Origin: Planctomycetales bacterium 71-10
Lineage (GTDB): Bacteria > Planctomycetota > Planctomycetia > Isosphaerales > Isosphaeraceae
Reading direction: 5' to 3'
NCBI GenBank assembly: GCA_001898385.1
Contig: MKTT01000124.1
Span: 18,217-82,216 of the forward strand
Length of the DNA: 64,000 nt
The notes beneath the pieces are model-generated. The model searched no databases. It saw nothing but the letters and a program-made list of their open reading frames with translations, and was not told where the DNA came from. This document shows, piece by piece, positions 52,439-62,053 of the stretch (position 1 is the stretch's first letter; every line of letters begins with the position of its first letter). A program made the translations under genes and the position numbers.

Positions 52439-52503
52439 CGCCGCATGCTGATCCGTCGCGACCCGTCATGCGTCGCGACCCCCGCCTTCAACCGAGGCCC
52501 GCG

Positions 52504-53847
52504 ATGGCGAGCAATCTGCGCGAGGAGTTGGCGTCGCTCCGGATCGAGAGGAAGAAGACGGCGAGGCCCGTCGTCGACCGCGACTTCGGCCACGCGCCGG
52601 CGCCGGCACCCTCGTCGGCTCCGCCCCGGGCGACGGCCGGCGCGTATCGCCGTCGCCGCGGGATCGGGCTGCGGCTCCTCTCGATGCTCGTCTGGCTGAT
52701 CCCGCTGGGCGTGGTGGCCGGGGCGGGGGTCGTGGGCTATCGGCAATACCAGCAGGTGCGAGCCAAGCCCGAGGTCACCATCGGCGTCGTGCAGCGGATG
52801 ACGCTGGGCGAGGCCGAGAAGCTCCTCAGCTCCAAGGGCTACCTCAAGTCGCGCTTCCAGGCGATGATCGGCACCAAGATTGCCGGCCGCGTCGAGGAGA
52901 TGCGGGTCCGCGAGCGGGTGCAGGTCAAGAAGGGGGAGATCCTCGCCGTCATCGAGCACCACGACATGGACGCCATGCTCCTCCAGCGCAAGGCCGGCCT
53001 GCTGAAGGCCGAGGCCGAGCTGGAGGAGGCGAAGGTCGACCTTTGGGACAAGGAGCGCCAGGAGCAGCGGCTGGCCCGGCTGCTGGAGCGGAAGATGTCG
53101 CCGCAGGAGGACTACGACAAGGCCCTCGCCGCGCGCAAGTCGGCCGCGGCCCGGATCGCCGCCACCGAGGCCTCGATCCAGGTCACGAAGTCGAACATCG
53201 AGGAGATCGAGGCGATGATCCACCACCAGATGTACCTCTACGCCCCGTTCGACGGCACCGTCGTCGAGAAGCAGGGGGAGGTCGGGGAGATCATCAGCCC
53301 GATGGCGATGAGCTCGTCGCTGGGCCGCTCCGCCGTGGTCACGATCGCCGACCTGACGAACATGGACGTGGAGGCCGACATCCCCGAAGAGCAGATGTAT
53401 CGCGTGACCGAGGGGCAGCCGGCGGAGATCTCCGTCACGGCCGTCCCGACCAAGCGCTACCGCGGCAAACTCCGGCAGATCACGCCGATGGGCGACCGCA
53501 CCCGCGCCACGGTCAAGGTCAAGGTGGAGATCCTCGACCCCGACGACAAGCTGTTCCCCGAGCTGGCGGCGACCGTCCATTTCCTCCCGGACGCGAAGTT
53601 CGCCGAGTCGGACGCCAACAAGGCGTTCCTCTACGTCCCCAGCGAGGCCGTGTTCCAGGAGGACGGCCACGACTGGGTCTGGCAGGTCGACCGCAACAAC
53701 CACCTCGCCCGCCGGCAGATCGAGGTCGCCAACTCGAACCGCGGGTCGACCCGCGTCGAGTCCGGCCTGCAGGCCGACGACAAGGTCGTGCTCAATCCCC
53801 CGCGCGGGCTCCGCGACGGGGACGCCGTGCGCGAGTCCGTCCGCTGA
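52504..53847 (+). CDS. HlyD/MacA-like periplasmic adaptor of an efflux system
   Basis: A 447-residue protein. An N-terminal cytoplasmic stretch is followed by a membrane anchor at about residues 55-80, then a barrel-sandwich/lipoyl half-motif (KIAGRVEEMRVRERVQVKKG), a helical hairpin (residues 155-240, KAGLLKAEAELEEAKVDLWD), the second lipoyl half (LYAPFDGTVVEKQGEVGEII), and beta-barrel and membrane-proximal domains. It should bridge the ABC transporter genes that follow (ATPase, two permeases) to an outer-membrane channel. The start at 52504 (MASNLREELASL) follows a GAGG. Confidence 0.9.
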   Translation: MASNLREELASLRIERKKTARPVVDRDFGHAPAPAPSSAPPRATAGAYRRRRGIGLRLLSMLVWLIPLGVVAGAGVVGYRQYQQVRAKPEVTIGVVQRMTLGEAEKLLSSKGYLKSRFQAMIGTKIAGRVEEMRVRERVQVKKGEILAVIEHHDMDAMLLQRKAGLLKAEAELEEAKVDLWDKERQEQRLARLLERKMSPQEDYDKALAARKSAAARIAATEASIQVTKSNIEEIEAMIHHQMYLYAPFDGTVVEKQGEVGEIISPMAMSSSLGRSAVVTIADLTNMDVEADIPEEQMYRVTEGQPAEISVTAVPTKRYRGKLRQITPMGDRTRATVKVKVEILDPDDKLFPELAATVHFLPDAKFAESDANKAFLYVPSEAVFQEDGHDWVWQVDRNNHLARRQIEVANSNRGSTRVESGLQADDKVVLNPPRGLRDGDAVRESVR

Positions 53848-53909
53848 CCGCGGCGCGGGCCGCCCTGATCTCACACGAACAACCCACGCCCAACCCTACG
53901 AGGCCGTTC

Positions 53910-54626
53910 ATGGGAGCGTCCCCTTCGATCGAGCTGCGCGGAGTCGAGAAGGAATACCGCCGCGACGAGTTCGTGGTCCCCGTCCTCCAGGGCCTGGACC
54001 TGACCGTCGGCGAGGGCGAGTACCTCGCGCTGATGGGCCCGTCGGGCTCGGGCAAGACGACGCTCCTGAACCTCGTGGCCGGCCTCGACGTCGCGACCCG
54101 CGGCCAGGTGATCGTCCACGGCCAGGACCTCGGCCGGCTCTCCGAGTCCGAGATCACCCGCTGGCGGGCCGACAACGTCGGCTTCATCTTCCAGACCTAC
54201 AACCTCATCCCCGTCCTCACCGCGGCCGAGAACGTCGAGCTGCCCCTGCTGCTGACGGGCCTGTCGCGCAAGCGACGCCGCGAGAACGTGGCCACCGCCC
54301 TGCGGGTGGTCGGGCTGGAAGGCCGCGAGCACCACTACCCCCGCCAGCTCTCCGGCGGCCAGGAGCAGCGCGTGGCCATCGCGAGGGCCATCGTCACCGA
54401 CCCGTTCCTGCTGGTGGCCGACGAGCCCACCGGCGACCTCGACCGCAACACGGCCGACGAGATCCTGGAGCTGCTGGAGCAGCTCAACAAGGAGTTCGAG
54501 AAGACCATCGTCATGGTCACGCACGACCCGCTGGCCGCCCGCCGCGCCGGCCGGGTCCTCCACCTCGACAAGGGTCGTCTCGTCGACGACGTGATCAACG
54601 AGCCCCACGCCCCGGCGGCCTCCTGA
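53910..54626 (+). CDS. ABC transporter ATPase (MacB/LolD type)
   Basis: A 238-residue ATPase: Walker A GPSGSGKTT, Q-loop FIFQTYNLIP, signature LSGGQEQRVAIARAI, Walker B LLVADEPTGDLD and H-loop VTHDP. The sequence belongs to the LolD/MacB/FtsE class that powers mechanotransmission. It overlaps no gene and is followed 1 bp later by the first FtsX-like permease. Confidence 0.94.
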   Translation: MGASPSIELRGVEKEYRRDEFVVPVLQGLDLTVGEGEYLALMGPSGSGKTTLLNLVAGLDVATRGQVIVHGQDLGRLSESEITRWRADNVGFIFQTYNLIPVLTAAENVELPLLLTGLSRKRRRENVATALRVVGLEGREHHYPRQLSGGQEQRVAIARAIVTDPFLLVADEPTGDLDRNTADEILELLEQLNKEFEKTIVMVTHDPLAARRAGRVLHLDKGRLVDDVINEPHAPAAS

Positions 54627-54627
54627 C

Positions 54628-55821
54628 ATGAAATACCTGACCTACATCCTCCGGAACGCACGCCGCAACCCCGTGCGCACCGGGCTGACGATCGCCTCGA
54701 TCGCGATCTCGATGTTCCTGATGATGATCCTCACGTCGTTCTTCGCCGCCATGCAGGAGGCGAACAGCGCGACCAGGGACTTCAACCGGATCATCGTCAT
54801 GAACGCCAACGGCTTCGCGGGCCAGGTCCCCATCGCCCGCGTGCGGCAGGTCGAGGCCATGGAAGGCGTGGTCGCCGCGACCCCCTTCTCCTGGTACGGC
54901 GGCAAGTACCAGAACCAGCGCGTCCTCTTCGCCCAGTTCGGGGTGGACGCCGACAAGGTGTTCCAGACCCTGGACGAGTATAAGCTTCCCGACGCCCAAC
55001 TCGCCGCCTTCAAGGCCGACAAGGCCGGCGCGGTCATCGGCCCGAAGCTCGCCCGCGAGTACAACCTGAAGGTCGGCGACCCGATGCCCCTCCAGGGGGA
55101 CATCTACCCCGTCGACCTGAAGCTCAACATCCGGGGGATCTACGAGTCCCCCCGCAACACCGACCAGCGCATGGTCCTGTTCCACCACAGCTACCTGGAC
55201 GACCAGCTCCGGCAGATGGGATCGTCCGGGGGCGGGTCGGCGACCACGCCGTCGACCGGCGCGGGGAACGCGGGGATCGTCTTCGTGAAGTGCAAGAGCG
55301 CCGCCGCGACGGCCTCGCTCTGCAAGAAGATCGACGACGAATACCGCAGCACCGACTTCCCCACCCGGACGCAGACCGAGGAGGCGTTCGGCCAGATGTT
55401 CTCCGAGATGATGGGGGGACTGAAGGACACCGTCTTCTGGATCGGCTGCGCGGTGGTCGTCTCGCTGCTGTTCGTCGCCGGCAACGCGATGGCCATGGCC
55501 ATGCGCGAGCGCACCACCGAGGTCGCCGTCCTGAAGGCCATCGGCTTCAACAAGGGCCTGGTCCTGGGCCTGGTCCTGGCCGAGGCCGTCCTGGTCTCCG
55601 GGCTGGGCGGGGCGCTCGGGACCCTGGGGAGCAAGGCGTTCTTCGACGTCGTCGACATCTCGCCGTTCACCGGCGGCTTCCTGCCGTTCTTCTACGTCCC
55701 CTGGACCGTGGCCCTGGCGGGCCTGGCCGTCTCGCTGTTCGTGGGCTTCGCGAGCGGGGTCGTGCCGGCGATGCTGGCCGCCAACTCGTCGGTCATCAAC
55801 GGTCTCCGCAAGGTCGTCTGA
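54628..55821 (+). CDS. FtsX/MacB-like permease, first
   Basis: A 397-residue protein of the MacB membrane-protein family: an N-terminal helix (GLTIASIAISMFLMMILTSF), a periplasmic domain of about 230 residues, and three C-terminal helices with the FtsX pattern (RERTTEVAVLKAIGFNKG). It starts 1 bp after the ATPase stop and is followed by a second permease of different sequence, so the transporter is probably a heterodimer. Confidence 0.92.
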   Translation: MKYLTYILRNARRNPVRTGLTIASIAISMFLMMILTSFFAAMQEANSATRDFNRIIVMNANGFAGQVPIARVRQVEAMEGVVAATPFSWYGGKYQNQRVLFAQFGVDADKVFQTLDEYKLPDAQLAAFKADKAGAVIGPKLAREYNLKVGDPMPLQGDIYPVDLKLNIRGIYESPRNTDQRMVLFHHSYLDDQLRQMGSSGGGSATTPSTGAGNAGIVFVKCKSAAATASLCKKIDDEYRSTDFPTRTQTEEAFGQMFSEMMGGLKDTVFWIGCAVVVSLLFVAGNAMAMAMRERTTEVAVLKAIGFNKGLVLGLVLAEAVLVSGLGGALGTLGSKAFFDVVDISPFTGGFLPFFYVPWTVALAGLAVSLFVGFASGVVPAMLAANSSVINGLRKVV

Positions 55822-55828
55822 GGTCGCC

Positions 55829-56989
55829 ATGATCCCGTTCAAGTACAACGTCCGCAACCTCCGCGTGCGCTGGAAGACGACCCTGATGACGGTCCTGGGG
55901 ACCGCGCTGCTGGTCGCGTCGTCGTGCATCCTGTTCGGGCTGGTGGAGGGGCTGGAGCACAGCCTGAAGGTCTCCGGCGACCCGCTCGACCTGATCGTCC
56001 TGCGCCAGGGGGCGACGGCCGAGACGACCGGCGGCTTCGAGGGGAAGAAGGCCGACGAACTGCTGACCCTCGGCGGCATCCTCCGCGACGGCGACGGCCC
56101 GGTGGGGGCGAAGGAGCTGCTCAACATCGCCGTGGCGGAGCGCGCCTCCGGCACCTACAACAACCTCATCATCCGGGGCGTGCAGCCGGCCTCCCGCAAG
56201 CTGCGCCCGGACTTCAAGATCGTCGCCGGCCGCGACCTGGAGCCCGGCAAGGGGGAGTGCATCGTGCCTCGGAGCGTGGCCCGGCTCTACAAGGGGGCCC
56301 AGATCGGCGGCCAGCTCCTCTTCGGCGAGAAGGAGAAGTACCGCGTCGTCGGCATGTTCACCGCCGGCGGCAGCCAGGCCGAGAGCGAGGTCTGGGCCGA
56401 CCTGAAGGACGTCGAGCGCAACACCGGCCGCGACGGGTCGGTCTCGTGCGTGCAGCTCCGCGCCTCGGGGCCGGCGGAGTTCGACCAACTCCGCAAGGAG
56501 ATCGAGGACGGCGCCCAGTTCCGCCTGGCCGCCCACCCCGAGACCAAGTACTTCGAAAGCCAGTCCGACACCAGCACCTTCTTCAAGGCCGCCGGCACGC
56601 TCATCGCGATCCTGCTCACCTTCGGCGCGATGTTCGCCGCGGCGAACACGATGTTCTCGGCCGTGAAGTCGCGGACCCGCGAGATCGGCACCATGCGCGC
56701 CCTGGGCTTCTCGCGCGGCGACGTCCTCATGTCGTTCCTGGGCGAGTCGGTCCTGCTGTCGCTGCTCGGCGGCGGGCTCGGCCTGCTGGCGACGATCCCG
56801 ATGAGCCTCATCTCCATCGAGACCATGAACAGCAGCACGTTCGCCTCCGTGAACATCAACTTCCGCTTCGGCCCCTGGGTCATGGCCGTGGCCATGCTGA
56901 TGACCCTGGTCATGGGCCTGTTCGGCGGCATGCTCCCGGCCCTCCGCGCCGTGCGGCTGGAGGTCATCTCCGCCCTCCGCGAGCTTTGA
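55829..56989 (+). CDS. FtsX/MacB-like permease, second
   Basis: A 386-residue membrane protein: helix 1 (TTLMTVLGTALLVASSCILF), a periplasmic domain, and the three C-terminal FtsX helices (SRTREIGTMRALGFSRGDVL). It starts 7 bp after the first permease gene. The two permeases differ clearly in the periplasmic domain, which suggests distinct contacts. Its stop is 4 bp from the convergent MBL hydrolase stop. Confidence 0.92.
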   Translation: MIPFKYNVRNLRVRWKTTLMTVLGTALLVASSCILFGLVEGLEHSLKVSGDPLDLIVLRQGATAETTGGFEGKKADELLTLGGILRDGDGPVGAKELLNIAVAERASGTYNNLIIRGVQPASRKLRPDFKIVAGRDLEPGKGECIVPRSVARLYKGAQIGGQLLFGEKEKYRVVGMFTAGGSQAESEVWADLKDVERNTGRDGSVSCVQLRASGPAEFDQLRKEIEDGAQFRLAAHPETKYFESQSDTSTFFKAAGTLIAILLTFGAMFAAANTMFSAVKSRTREIGTMRALGFSRGDVLMSFLGESVLLSLLGGGLGLLATIPMSLISIETMNSSTFASVNINFRFGPWVMAVAMLMTLVMGLFGGMLPALRAVRLEVISALREL

Positions 56990-56993
56990 CCGC

Positions 56994-57656
56994 TCAGCGG
57001 GCGTAATCCAGCCGGACGATCGTCCGCCGCCCCGGCAGCGACGCCCGGTCGATCGCGAACTCCGACCCGCCGGCCCGGACCACCGGGTCGTCGGGGAGGC
57101 GCGCCAGGAACTCCTCGATCGGCCGGATGTCCAGGTCGATCTTCGGCGTCTTGTAGTGCATCGGCACGACGACCTTCGGGCCGATCGAGTCCAGCAGCGC
57201 CGGCACGTCGTCCAGCGCGATCGTCGGCGTCCCGCCCGCGGGGGCCAGGACGACGTCCGCGCCCCGGATCGGCGCCAGCTCCGCGTCGGTCAGCAGGTGT
57301 CCCAGGTCGCCGAGGAAGGCGACGTGCAGGCCCTCGGACCGGAAGTGGATGATCGTCACCTCGTCGCCGGCGAGTCGTTCGGGCGACTCGAACACGGGGA
57401 CGGCCCGGAACGTGGTCCCGCGGAACGTCTCGCCCTCCTCGGGGAGTCCCAGGGCCCGGATGACATGGAACGGCGGCGCGATCTGGCCCAGGTGGCTGTG
57501 ATACTTGTCGTTCTCGTGGCTGACGACGACCACGTCGGCCGGCTCGGCGATCGGCCCATAGCCCCCGCAGTCGGGCGAGCGGTAGGGGTCGAGGATGATC
57601 CTGACGCCCTGCGTCTCGATCAGGAACGCGGCGTGACCGTACCACTGGATGCGCAT
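56994..57656 (-). CDS. MBL-fold metal-dependent hydrolase (UlaG-like)
   Basis: A 220-residue beta-lactamase-fold protein of the compact class: MRIQWYGHAAFLIETQGVRIILDPY is the typical start, VVVVSHENDKYHSHL takes the place of the HxHxDH metal motif (modified), VAFLGDLGHLLT gives the metal-bridging Asp, and VVVPMHYKTPKIDLDI the last His. Members include lactonases and phosphodiesterases; the exact substrate is unknown. The altered HxHxDH region may reduce metal binding. Confidence 0.85.
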   Translation of the reverse strand: MRIQWYGHAAFLIETQGVRIILDPYRSPDCGGYGPIAEPADVVVVSHENDKYHSHLGQIAPPFHVIRALGLPEEGETFRGTTFRAVPVFESPERLAGDEVTIIHFRSEGLHVAFLGDLGHLLTDAELAPIRGADVVLAPAGGTPTIALDDVPALLDSIGPKVVVPMHYKTPKIDLDIRPIEEFLARLPDDPVVRAGGSEFAIDRASLPGRRTIVRLDYAR

Positions 57657-57805
57657 GGGGGCGACTCGGCGGACGAGGGGGCGATTCGAGCTTCCCGGGG
57701 ATGGCCCGGGACGCCGGTTCGGTTTAGTCTAGCGACGGCCCCCCCGCCACGCGACCCGGTCGGTCGCGTCCGGCGGACGTCCCGACGCAGGAGTCTCCAT
57801 CCCTC

Positions 57806-59044
57806 GTGCCGATCCAAGACGCCCTCTCACGCCAGGTCGACCTGGCCCCGTACTTCCAGCGGCTCGTCGAGATCGTCCTCCGACGACCGCTCTGGACGTG
57901 CGTCTGGCTGGGTGCGGCGCTCCGGGTCTGGGTCTACCTGCACGGCCGCGCGTACTGGATGGACGAGGGCTCGCTCCTGGGCAACCTCAGGGGCCGCGCC
58001 CCGTTCGACTTCACCGGCCCGCTGACGTCCGACCAGCTCGCCCCCCCGGGCTTCCTGGCCGCGGAACGCTTCCTGATCGGCCTGCTCGGCGACTCGCCCT
58101 ACGTCACCCGGCTGATCCCGATGGCCTGCGGCCTCGCGGCGTTGGTGCTTTTCATGAGCCTGGCTCGGCGGCTCCTCGGTCCTTCGGCCGCGATCGTGGC
58201 GATGATCCTCTTCGCCTTCTCGGACGACCTGACGTATTACTCGAACGAGTTGAAGCCGTATTCGGTCGACCTGGCGATCGGCCTGGCGATCACGCTGCTG
58301 TCGCTGATGGAGTTGCGCGACCCGCCCGATGCGAGGCGGCTCGGCGTGCTGGCCGCCCTGGCGGTCGCGTCGCCCTGGCTCTCGTTCCCGTCGGCCTTCA
58401 TCGTCGCGGGCTGCGGCCTGACGTTGATCGTGGACCGGCTGCGCGAAGGGCGACGATCGGACGCGGCGCGGCTGGCGGCGATCGCCGCGGCGTGGGGCGC
58501 GAGCCTGTTCCTGGCGCATCGGGCGTCGAGCCGGCTGCTGGGGCCGTCGACGTCCATGTACGTCTTCTGGAACTTCGCCTTCCCGCCGTTCCCGCCGACG
58601 TGCTTGGCCGACCTGGCCCGGACGGCGGGGACCCTGCTGGAGACGTTCGTCACGCCGCTGAACCTGGTCCCGCGCCTCATGCCCTACGCCTTCGCCCTGC
58701 TCGCGGCGGCCCTCGGCGCGAGCGGCGCGCGCCGAATCGGCCGGAAGGACGCGGCGGCGCTGGCGATCCTCGTCGCGCCGGCCGCGCTGGCGCTGGCCGC
58801 GGCGGCGATGCGACGCTACCCGTTCCACGGCCGCCTGATCCTCTGGCTGGCCCCCGCGGCCTTCGCCCTCATCGCCGAGGGCCTGGCCGAAGTCCACTGG
58901 CGACGCGGCCGGGCCTGGTTCGCGTTCGTCCTGGCCTTGATGCTGACCTATCCGGTCCTCGACGCGCTTTACCAGGCCGTGCCGCCGCATGCGAGGGATT
59001 TCAACCCTCACGGCGACTTGCGCCGGAACCGCTTCATCGACTAG
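57806..59044 (+). CDS. Membrane glycosyltransferase-like protein (GT-C)
   Basis: A 412-residue polytopic protein with a GT-C fold: the first periplasmic loop contains YWMDEGSLLGNL with an Asp-Glu pair, then LTSDQLAPPGFLAAERFL, as in GT39/ArnT-like enzymes. About eleven hydrophobic segments follow. The start is GTG at 57806. It would use a lipid-linked sugar donor. It is followed by the tRNA-Ser gene on the opposite strand. Confidence 0.78.
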   Translation: MPIQDALSRQVDLAPYFQRLVEIVLRRPLWTCVWLGAALRVWVYLHGRAYWMDEGSLLGNLRGRAPFDFTGPLTSDQLAPPGFLAAERFLIGLLGDSPYVTRLIPMACGLAALVLFMSLARRLLGPSAAIVAMILFAFSDDLTYYSNELKPYSVDLAIGLAITLLSLMELRDPPDARRLGVLAALAVASPWLSFPSAFIVAGCGLTLIVDRLREGRRSDAARLAAIAAAWGASLFLAHRASSRLLGPSTSMYVFWNFAFPPFPPTCLADLARTAGTLLETFVTPLNLVPRLMPYAFALLAAALGASGARRIGRKDAAALAILVAPAALALAAAAMRRYPFHGRLILWLAPAAFALIAEGLAEVHWRRGRAWFAFVLALMLTYPVLDALYQAVPPHARDFNPHGDLRRNRFID

Positions 59045-59120
59045 CCTGTCGACCCATCCCGACATCGCCGGCCGATGATCGGGGAAAGCAGCCCATCCGG
59101 TGCGGGACGGGCGTGGGGAG

Positions 59121-59209
59121 CGGAGAGGGGGGGATTCGAACCCCCGAGACCCCTTTCGGAGTCTAACGGTTTAGCAAACCGTCGCTATCGACCACTCAGC
59201 CACCTCTCC
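59121..59209 (-). tRNA. tRNA-Ser(GCU)
   Basis: Read on the minus strand, the 89-nt sequence folds as a class II tRNA: acceptor stem GGAGAGG paired with CCTCTCC and a G discriminator, D arm (GGCTGAGTGGTCGATAGC), anticodon loop TTGCTAA with anticodon GCT in the stem CGGT/ACCG, a long variable arm (ACTCCGAAAGGGGT), and a T arm with GGTTCGAATC. The 3' CCA is not encoded. It decodes AGC/AGU serine codons. Confidence 0.96.
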
Positions 59210-59405
59210 TCGGCGGTCACGCCCCCGGTCGAAGTGGGGCGTTGCGGGGATTGAAACTACCAGAGCCTCCCCCTTTCGTCAACGCGCCCCGGCCCCGACC
59301 GTCGAGATTCCGCGCCGGTCTTCCGGCGAGGGACCTCGGCCGGCTACATTCTGATGCCCATGACTGGGTGAAAGGTTTCTCAGGACCGGGAAGAGGATGG
59401 CCCGA

Positions 59406-60641
59406 ATGGTCGAATGGAAGCCCTGGACGGCCTCGGCGATCTTCGCCGCGGTCTATGCCGCGCTGGCGCCCGGGAAGGTCCCCGGCCTGCGGATGGACCG
59501 GCCGACGATCGCCCTGGCGGGGGCGGCGGCCATGCTGGCGTTCGGGGTGATGGACCTTCGCGAGGCGGCCGGCTCGGTCGACTCCAGCACGATCGTCCTG
59601 CTGTTCTCGATGATGATCCTGAGCGGCTATCTCCGCCTGGCCGGCCTCTTCGACGCGGCCACCGAGGCCGTGGCCGTGCGCAAGCCGGGGCCGACGGCGA
59701 TGCTGGCGATCGTGGTGGCCCTGTCCGGGATGCTGTCGGCGTTCTTCGTGAACGACGTCGTCTGCGTGGCCCTCACGCCGCTGATCATCGGCCTCTGCCG
59801 ACGCCTGGGGCGGCCGACGGTCCCGTACCTGGTCGCGTTGGCGACGGCCTCGAACGTCGGCTCCACGGCGACGATCACGGGGAACCCGCAGAACATGATC
59901 ATCGGCTCGCTCTCCGGGATCTCCTACGCGCGATTCGCGGCGCGGCTGGGGCCGATCGCCGTCGCGGGGCTCGCGATCACGTTCGCGATGGTCGCCCTCG
60001 TCTACCGCCGGGCGTTGCGCGAGGAGTCGCCGCCGCGCCCGGCCCCGCCGCCGCTGAGGCCGTGCCGGGCGCGTCGCGGCCTGCTGATCCGCAGCGGCCT
60101 CGTCGCCGCGGCGACGGTCGCGGCCTTCTTCGCGGGCGTTCCCGCGGCCGGCGCGGCGCTCGCGGCGGCGGCCGTGCTCATGCTCGACCGCCTCCGCCCG
60201 GGGCGCGCGTACGAGTCGGTCGACTGGCCGTTGCTGGTGATGTTCATGGGGCTGTTCGCGGTCGTCCACGGCTTCGAGTCGAACGTCGTCCGCCTCTGGG
60301 ATCTCTCGCGGCTGATCGGCGAGGGGTCGTCCGTCGTGCCCCTGAGCCTGGCCTCGGTTTTCCTCTCGAATTTGGTATCGAACGTGCCAGCGGTCCTCCT
60401 GTTCGAGCCGCTCCTCGCGGCGATCCCGGACAAGGAGGCGGGCTGGCTCGCGCTGGCGATGTCGAGCACGCTGGCCGGGAACCTCACCCTGCTCGGCTCG
60501 GTGGCGAACCTCATCGTCGCCGAGGGCGCCCGCCGAGAGGGCGAGGACCTGGGCTTCCTGGAGTACCTCAAGGTCGGCGTGCCCTTGACGATCGTCACCG
60601 TAGGCGTGGGGATCGCCTGGCTCGCGCTGACGTCCTATTGA
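59406..60641 (+). CDS. ArsB/NhaD-type (SLC13-like) anion permease
   Basis: A 411-residue polytopic membrane protein of the ion-transporter superfamily. AFFVNDVVCVALTPLIIGL and NVGSTATITGNPQNMIIGSLSG are the two re-entrant hairpin motifs of ArsB/CitM/NhaD-like carriers; a second set is near the C-terminus (SNLVSNVPAVLLFEPL, TLAGNLTLLGSVANLIVAEG). The substrate could be a dicarboxylate, arsenite or Na+/H+. The start at 59406 is preferred because AAGAGG precedes it at good spacing; an in-frame ATG nine bases earlier has none. Confidence 0.88.
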   Translation: MVEWKPWTASAIFAAVYAALAPGKVPGLRMDRPTIALAGAAAMLAFGVMDLREAAGSVDSSTIVLLFSMMILSGYLRLAGLFDAATEAVAVRKPGPTAMLAIVVALSGMLSAFFVNDVVCVALTPLIIGLCRRLGRPTVPYLVALATASNVGSTATITGNPQNMIIGSLSGISYARFAARLGPIAVAGLAITFAMVALVYRRALREESPPRPAPPPLRPCRARRGLLIRSGLVAAATVAAFFAGVPAAGAALAAAAVLMLDRLRPGRAYESVDWPLLVMFMGLFAVVHGFESNVVRLWDLSRLIGEGSSVVPLSLASVFLSNLVSNVPAVLLFEPLLAAIPDKEAGWLALAMSSTLAGNLTLLGSVANLIVAEGARREGEDLGFLEYLKVGVPLTIVTVGVGIAWLALTSY

Positions 60642-60652
60642 CCGGAGCGCGC

Positions 60653-61924
60653 ATGAGCGTCCCCGCCCCTCGGCCCCCCGCCTGCGAGCCCTCGGCCCGC
60701 AGCATCTATTGCCTCGACGGCCTGAACTTCTTCCTCGCGGACGTGCGGGACGGCCTGGGTCCCTACCTGGCGATCTACCTGACCTCGCGGCAGCACTGGG
60801 ACCCATCGAAGGTCGGCGTGGCGATGGCGGCGATGCTGGTGGGGACGATCGCCACGCAGTCGTTCGCCGGGGCGCTGATCGACCGGATCCGCTGGAAGCG
60901 GGCGGCGGTGGCGATCGCGGCCGGCGCGGTCGCGGCGGGCTGCCTGGCGATGATCCTGCTGCCGAGCTTCCCCGTGGTGGTGGCCTCGCAGGCGCTCATC
61001 GGGGCGGCGGCCTCGATCTTCCCGCCGGCGATCGCCGCGCTGACGCTGGGGATCGTGGGCCACGCCTGCCTGGCGAACCGGACGGGCCGCAACGAGGCGT
61101 ACAACCACCTGGGGAACGTGGCGGCGGCGGTCGCGGCGGGCGCGGCGGGATACCTGCTGGGCTACTGGTCGATCTTCGTCCTCGTCGCCCTGATGGCCGC
61201 CCTGAGCGCCGCGACGGTGATGGCCCTGCCGGAAGGCGAGATCGACCACGCCCGCGCCCGCGGCGCCGGGGAAGGGGACGACGGGAAGGCGGGGGCGGAG
61301 TCGGTGTTCGAACTGATCGAGGACCGTCGCCTGCTGATCTTCACCGCCTGCGCCGTGATGTTCCACTTCGCCAACGCGGCCATGCTGCCGCTGGTCGGCC
61401 AGAAGGTGACGCAGGGGATGGACCGCGGGACGGCCGTGCTGATGTCGGCCTGCATCATCACGGCGCAGGTGGTCATGATCCCGGTGGCGATCGCGGCGAG
61501 TCGCCTGGCCGAGACGTGGGGCCGCAAGCCGGTGTTCCTGATCGCGTTCGCCGTGCTGCCGGTGCGCGGGCTGCTCTACACGATGACCGCCGACCCCTAC
61601 GCCCTGGTGGCGATCCAGCTCCTGGACGGAATCGGCGCGGGGATCTTCGGCGTGGTCTCGATCCTGGTCGTGGCCGACCTGACCCGGGGTACGGGCCGGT
61701 TCAACCTCACGCAGGGGATGATCGCGACCGCCACGGCGATCGGCGCGGCGCTGAGCAACGTCATCAGCGGGTACATCGTGAAGGCCGGGGGCTTCGACGC
61801 CGGCTTCCTGACGCTGGCGGGGATCGCCGTCGCCGGGCTGGCCCTGTACGCCCTGGGGACGTCGGAGACCCGCGACGCCGCCGCGGACGTCCCGGCGGGG
61901 GACCTGGCGCCGCAGCCCTCCTGA
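60653..61924 (+). CDS. MFS transporter
   Basis: A 423-residue membrane protein with about twelve hydrophobic segments. FLADVRDGLGPYLAIYL is helix 1; GALIDRIRWKRAAVAIA contains the loop 2-3 signature of the major facilitator superfamily (G-x-L-x-D-R-x-x-R/K); the central charged loop lies near residues 200-220. Family members with this N-terminus are often annotated as multidrug or unspecific efflux carriers. It follows the anion permease gene by 11 bp, so it is probably co-transcribed. Confidence 0.88.
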   Translation: MSVPAPRPPACEPSARSIYCLDGLNFFLADVRDGLGPYLAIYLTSRQHWDPSKVGVAMAAMLVGTIATQSFAGALIDRIRWKRAAVAIAAGAVAAGCLAMILLPSFPVVVASQALIGAAASIFPPAIAALTLGIVGHACLANRTGRNEAYNHLGNVAAAVAAGAAGYLLGYWSIFVLVALMAALSAATVMALPEGEIDHARARGAGEGDDGKAGAESVFELIEDRRLLIFTACAVMFHFANAAMLPLVGQKVTQGMDRGTAVLMSACIITAQVVMIPVAIAASRLAETWGRKPVFLIAFAVLPVRGLLYTMTADPYALVAIQLLDGIGAGIFGVVSILVVADLTRGTGRFNLTQGMIATATAIGAALSNVISGYIVKAGGFDAGFLTLAGIAVAGLALYALGTSETRDAAADVPAGDLAPQPS

Positions 61925-62053
61925 GCCCCCGGCGAGTCGGCTGGTGGCGATCCGGGAGGCCGGGTAAGGTGTCAGAAACCCGACGCCCCGGGGCTTTTGG
62001 ATGCGCCCCGGGGTCTGGAGGCGGGGGATCGGGCCCTCGACGGAGAGGCACGG

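Noticed and set aside
59121..59209. tRNA-Ser as an integration site for a mobile island
   Set aside because: No integrase gene and no direct repeat of the tRNA 3' end is visible nearby; the flanking genes are ordinary chromosomal transporters and a glycosyltransferase.
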